From Hymenobacter aquaticus (GTDB lineage: Bacteria; Bacteroidota; Bacteroidia; Cytophagales; Hymenobacteraceae): a stretch of 64,000 bases of DNA. Shown one piece after another: positions 61,240 through 64,000 of the stretch. Numbering within the stretch: position 1 is the first letter of the stretch; each line of letters opens with the position of its first letter. Below the pieces are notes generated by a model. That model did no database searches, was not told the DNA's origin, and saw only the letters and a list, made by a program, of their open reading frames with translations. The position numbers and the translations under genes are program-made. The stretch lies in the NCBI RefSeq assembly GCF_004765605.1, contig NZ_SRLC01000001.1:1364001-1428000 (forward strand), in the 5' to 3' direction.

Positions 61240-63483
61240 ATGGCATTAGATTACAACAAACTCCTGAACCCCTCCCAGGCCGCCGCGGTCCTGCAAATCG
61301 ACGGCCCCTGCATGATTATTGCCGGCGCCGGCTCGGGCAAAACCCGGGTGCTGACCTACCGCATTGCCAACCTGCTGGAGCAGGGCGTCGACCCGTTCAA
61401 CATCCTGGCTTTGACCTTTACCAACAAGGCCGCCAAGGAAATGCGGGCCCGGATTGAGAAGGTAGTAGGCCCCGAGGCCAAGAACGTCTGGATGGGCACC
61501 TTCCACTCGGTGTTTGCCAAAATCCTGCGCTCCGAGGCCGACAAAATCGGCTTCCCGCGCCACTTCACCATCTACGACACCCAGGACTCGAAGACGCTGA
61601 TTACCCAGATCGTCAAGGAAATGGACCTGGACGACAAGCTCTACAAGCCCAATATGGTGCTGGGCCGGATTTCGGCGGCCAAGAACAAGCTGATTTCGGT
61701 GCAGCAGTACCTCAACGACCCGGTGATTCGCCAGGACGACGACGCGGCGCTGCGGCCCAAAATCGGGGCCATCTACCAGCAGTACCACGCCCGCTGCTTC
61801 AAGGCCGGCGCCATGGACTTCGACGACCTGCTCTTCAACACGAACGTCTTGTTCAAGGACCACCCCGACGTGCTGAACAAGTACCAGAACATCTTCAAGT
61901 ACGTGATGGTCGACGAGTATCAGGACACGAACTATTCGCAGTACCTGATTACGCGGAAGCTGGCGGCCAAGGAGCGGAATATCTGCGTGGTGGGCGACGA
62001 TGCCCAGAGTATCTACGCCTTCCGCGGGGCCGACATCACCAATATTCTCAACTTCGAGAAGGACTACCCCGAATTGCAGGTGTTTAAGCTGGAGCAGAAC
62101 TACCGCTCCACCAAGAACATCGTGAAGGCCGCCAACTCGGTCATCAAGAACAACAAGGCCCAGCTGCGCAAGGACGTATTCTCGGAAAACGAGGAAGGCA
62201 CCCTGATTGAGGTTATCAAGGCCGCCTCCGACAACGAAGAAGGCAAGCTGGTGGCCAACAGCATCTACGAGGACAAGATGAACCAGCATCTGTCGTATGA
62301 TGACTTTGCCATCCTGTACCGCACCAACGCCCAGAGCCGGGCCATGGAAGAGGCCCTGCGCAAGCTCAACATCAAGTATAAGATTGTTGGCGGCCTCTCC
62401 TTCTACCAGCGCAAGGAAATCAAAGACCTGGTGGCCTACCTACGCCTGACGGTGAACCACAACGACGAGCAGGCGCTGCGCCGGGTTATCAACTACCCCA
62501 AGCGCGGCATCGGCGACACGACCATCAGCAAGCTGATCAACACGGCCGAAGCCAGCAACCACTCGCTCTGGGAAGTCGTCAGCAACGCCAATTCCTTCCT
62601 GACGGCCCGCATTGCCAACCCGATTGAGAGCTTCGCCGAGCAGATCAAGAGCTACGCGGTGCTGGCCGGCAAGGAAGACGCCTTCGAGGCGGCTAAGTTC
62701 ATTGCCAAGAACTCGGGCATGATTGAGGAGCTCTACGCCGATAAAAGCATCGAGGGCCTGAGCCGCTACGAGAACATCCAGGAACTCCTGAACGGGGTAA
62801 AAGCCTACACCGAAGACCCCGAGCGCGAAGACAAGAGCCTGGCTTCCTTCCTGCAAGACATTGCCCTGGTAACCGACGCCGACACCAAGGACGCCAAGGA
62901 CGAGGGCGAATCGGTGACGATGATGACCATTCACTCGGCCAAGGGCCTGGAGTTCCGCAACGTCTACATCGTGGGCATGGAGGAAAACCTGTTCCCGAGC
63001 CAGATGATGATTACCTCCCGGGCCGATTTGGAGGAGGAGCGCCGCCTGTTCTACGTGGCCATTACCCGGGCCGAGAAGAAGCTCACGCTCAGCTACGCCA
63101 CCTCGCGCTACCAGTGGGGCAACCTGCGCAGCTGCGAGAAAAGCCGCTTCCTGGACGAAATTGACCCCCAGTTCGTCGATTTCAAGTTTTCCTCCGCCGG
63201 CCCCGGCGAGTCGCCGTTCGGCCACGTGGTGGAGCGCCGCTCGAACCTAATTCCGCCCGCCCCGCGTAAGATGGTGGCCAAGGGCTACACCCCACCGGCC
63301 GATTTCCAGCCCTCCGACACGAGCAACCTGCAAACCGGGCAGCGCGTGGAGCACCCCAAGTTCGGCTTCGGCAAAGTTACCAAGCTGGAAGTGCAGCAGG
63401 GCTCGACCAAGGCCATCATCGACTTCGAAGAAGTTGGGGAGAAGACGTTATTGCTGAGTTTTGCGAAATTGCGGGTGCATTGA
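61240..63483 (+). CDS. UvrD/PcrA-type superfamily 1A DNA helicase
   Basis: Encodes 747 residues. Helicase motifs in order: Q-motif LNPSQAAAV, Walker A IAGAGSGKTRVL, motif Ia TFTNKAAKEM, Walker B VDEYQDTN, motif III GDDAQSIYAFRGAD, motif IV LEQNYRS, motif V TIHSAKGLEFRNV and motif VI VAITRAEKKL. The C-terminal tail holds a Tudor-like segment (GQRVEHPKFGFGKVTKLEVQ) that in PcrA binds RNA polymerase. It unwinds DNA 3' to 5' in repair and replication restart. Whether to call it UvrD or PcrA cannot be settled. Confidence 0.93.
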   Translation: MALDYNKLLNPSQAAAVLQIDGPCMIIAGAGSGKTRVLTYRIANLLEQGVDPFNILALTFTNKAAKEMRARIEKVVGPEAKNVWMGTFHSVFAKILRSEADKIGFPRHFTIYDTQDSKTLITQIVKEMDLDDKLYKPNMVLGRISAAKNKLISVQQYLNDPVIRQDDDAALRPKIGAIYQQYHARCFKAGAMDFDDLLFNTNVLFKDHPDVLNKYQNIFKYVMVDEYQDTNYSQYLITRKLAAKERNICVVGDDAQSIYAFRGADITNILNFEKDYPELQVFKLEQNYRSTKNIVKAANSVIKNNKAQLRKDVFSENEEGTLIEVIKAASDNEEGKLVANSIYEDKMNQHLSYDDFAILYRTNAQSRAMEEALRKLNIKYKIVGGLSFYQRKEIKDLVAYLRLTVNHNDEQALRRVINYPKRGIGDTTISKLINTAEASNHSLWEVVSNANSFLTARIANPIESFAEQIKSYAVLAGKEDAFEAAKFIAKNSGMIEELYADKSIEGLSRYENIQELLNGVKAYTEDPEREDKSLASFLQDIALVTDADTKDAKDEGESVTMMTIHSAKGLEFRNVYIVGMEENLFPSQMMITSRADLEEERRLFYVAITRAEKKLTLSYATSRYQWGNLRSCEKSRFLDEIDPQFVDFKFSSAGPGESPFGHVVERRSNLIPPAPRKMVAKGYTPPADFQPSDTSNLQTGQRVEHPKFGFGKVTKLEVQQGSTKAIIDFEEVGEKTLLLSFAKLRVH

Positions 63484-63495
63484 CCTCACCCCCGG

Positions 63496-63517
63496 CCCCT
63501 CTCCTTGGGGAGAGGGG
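63496..63517. repeat. GC-rich hairpin repeat before the DUF559 gene
   Basis: CCCCTCTCC pairs with GGAGAGGGG around a 4-nt loop, in the wider sequence TCACCCCCGGCCCCTCTCC. It lies 12 bp after the helicase stop. It may act as a terminator, although only a short T run is near; similar CCCCTCTCC repeats are frequent in many genomes. Confidence 0.75.
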
Positions 63518-63572
63518 AGCCTGACAAATTCATGTAATTTTCGAAGTCGGCTGATTTTCAGCATCTTTCTTC

Positions 63573-63980
63573 ATGAATGATGAAGAGAAAACCGAATCGG
63601 GGCACCGACACGCATTTACTACGGATGCGCAACGGTGGCTTACGCACCTGAAAGATTTCAGCCGGGATAATCGTAAGCAGCCGACGGAAGCTGAAAACCA
63701 CCTGTGGCAGTTGCTGCGCGGCGGTACCTTGAATGGCCTTCGTTTTCGCCGACAGCACGCCATTGGTCAGTTTATCGTAGATTTCGTTTGTCTAAAGGCT
63801 TGGCTGATTGTGGAGGCAGATGGCGAAATTCATAACGAAGCAAGTCAGGCTGAGTATGATACCGGACGCACTTACGGACTACAACAGCTAGGCTTCACGG
63901 TCATACGATTCACCAACCACCAGATTCTGCATCAATCTCAGCAGGTTCTGAACACCATTCAACAACACCTCCCGGCCTGA
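63573..63980 (+). CDS. DUF559 endonuclease-fold protein
   Basis: Encodes 135 residues. The DUF559 core is plain: PTEAENHLWQLLRGGTLNG, LRFRRQHAIGQFIVDFVCL, LIVEADGEIHNEASQAEYD and GLQQLGFTVIRFTNHQIL. This is the PD-(D/E)xK-like fold of very-short-patch-repair relatives, with D in VDF and E-x-D in VEADG. It probably cuts DNA; target unknown. The upstream CCCCTCTCC hairpin repeat is a frequent companion of this family (from memory). The ATG at 63573 opens the frame; the sequence beyond 63980 is not visible. Confidence 0.9.
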   Translation: MNDEEKTESGHRHAFTTDAQRWLTHLKDFSRDNRKQPTEAENHLWQLLRGGTLNGLRFRRQHAIGQFIVDFVCLKAWLIVEADGEIHNEASQAEYDTGRTYGLQQLGFTVIRFTNHQILHQSQQVLNTIQQHLPA

Positions 63981-64000
63981 ATCACGTTTTCAGGTTGTTA

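Overview
The window reads as a chromosomal segment of a high-GC member of the Bacteroidota, most likely Hymenobacter or a close relative (inference). The evidence is the GC-rich coding sequence, many lipoproteins, the near absence of Shine-Dalgarno sites, several promoters of the Bacteroidota type (TTTG, 19 nt, TAnnTTTG), and families typical of the phylum: GH92 mannosidase, DUF885, DUF3109, DUF177, SUMF1 lipoproteins and a two-subunit acetyl-CoA carboxylase front end. I saw no rRNA, no tRNA, no CRISPR array and no transposase.

Layout. 1-6.5 kb: a cut-off membrane-anchored protein, two related small lipoproteins, a TPR protein, an amino-acid permease and a CarboxypepD-like anchor protein. 7.3-11.7 kb: a four-gene operon of FAD/NAD(P) oxidoreductase, tiny membrane protein, multi-span 4Fe-4S protein and SUMF1 lipoprotein, which looks like one membrane redox system. 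11.7-13.8 kb: hydrolase, tandem Sm-like protein and peroxiredoxin. 14-17.6 kb: three glycosyltransferases (DPM1-like, cellulose-synthase-like, GT-C). 17.6-20.7 kb: a fragment of the arsenosugar-associated gene set and a standalone H-NOX heme sensor. 20.8-22.3 kb: ECF sigma factor with its anti-sigma factor. 22.5-32.4 kb: aldehyde dehydrogenase, YdcF, thioredoxin-like protein, DUF885, a KAS III enzyme and a seven-PAS histidine kinase.

32.6-43.1 kb is the most accessory part: a secreted DNA/RNA nuclease, a beta-propeller lactonase, two glycoside hydrolases, small AT-rich orphans, a 42-bp tandem array, a 35-bp perfect inverted repeat and two acetyltransferases. 43.3-47.8 kb holds slipin and a minus-strand run rsmA, dehydrogenase, greA and a HIT protein fused to a NuiA-type nuclease inhibitor. 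48-57.2 kb is the conserved housekeeping core pepA, pdxA, DUF177, rpmF, plsX, fabH, efp, accB, accC, interrupted by a four-helix-bundle gene and an orphan HTH gene. 57.2-64 kb: a lipoprotein alpha-amylase with a starch-binding domain, DUF3109, a UvrD-type helicase and a DUF559 endonuclease.

Two themes stand out. First, at least seven intergenic inverted-repeat elements occur, several built from short repeated words and three clasping an intrinsic terminator. Second, the same chromosome region encodes a secreted NucA-type nuclease and a cytoplasmic HIT-NuiA fusion that keeps the residues thought to block such nucleases.
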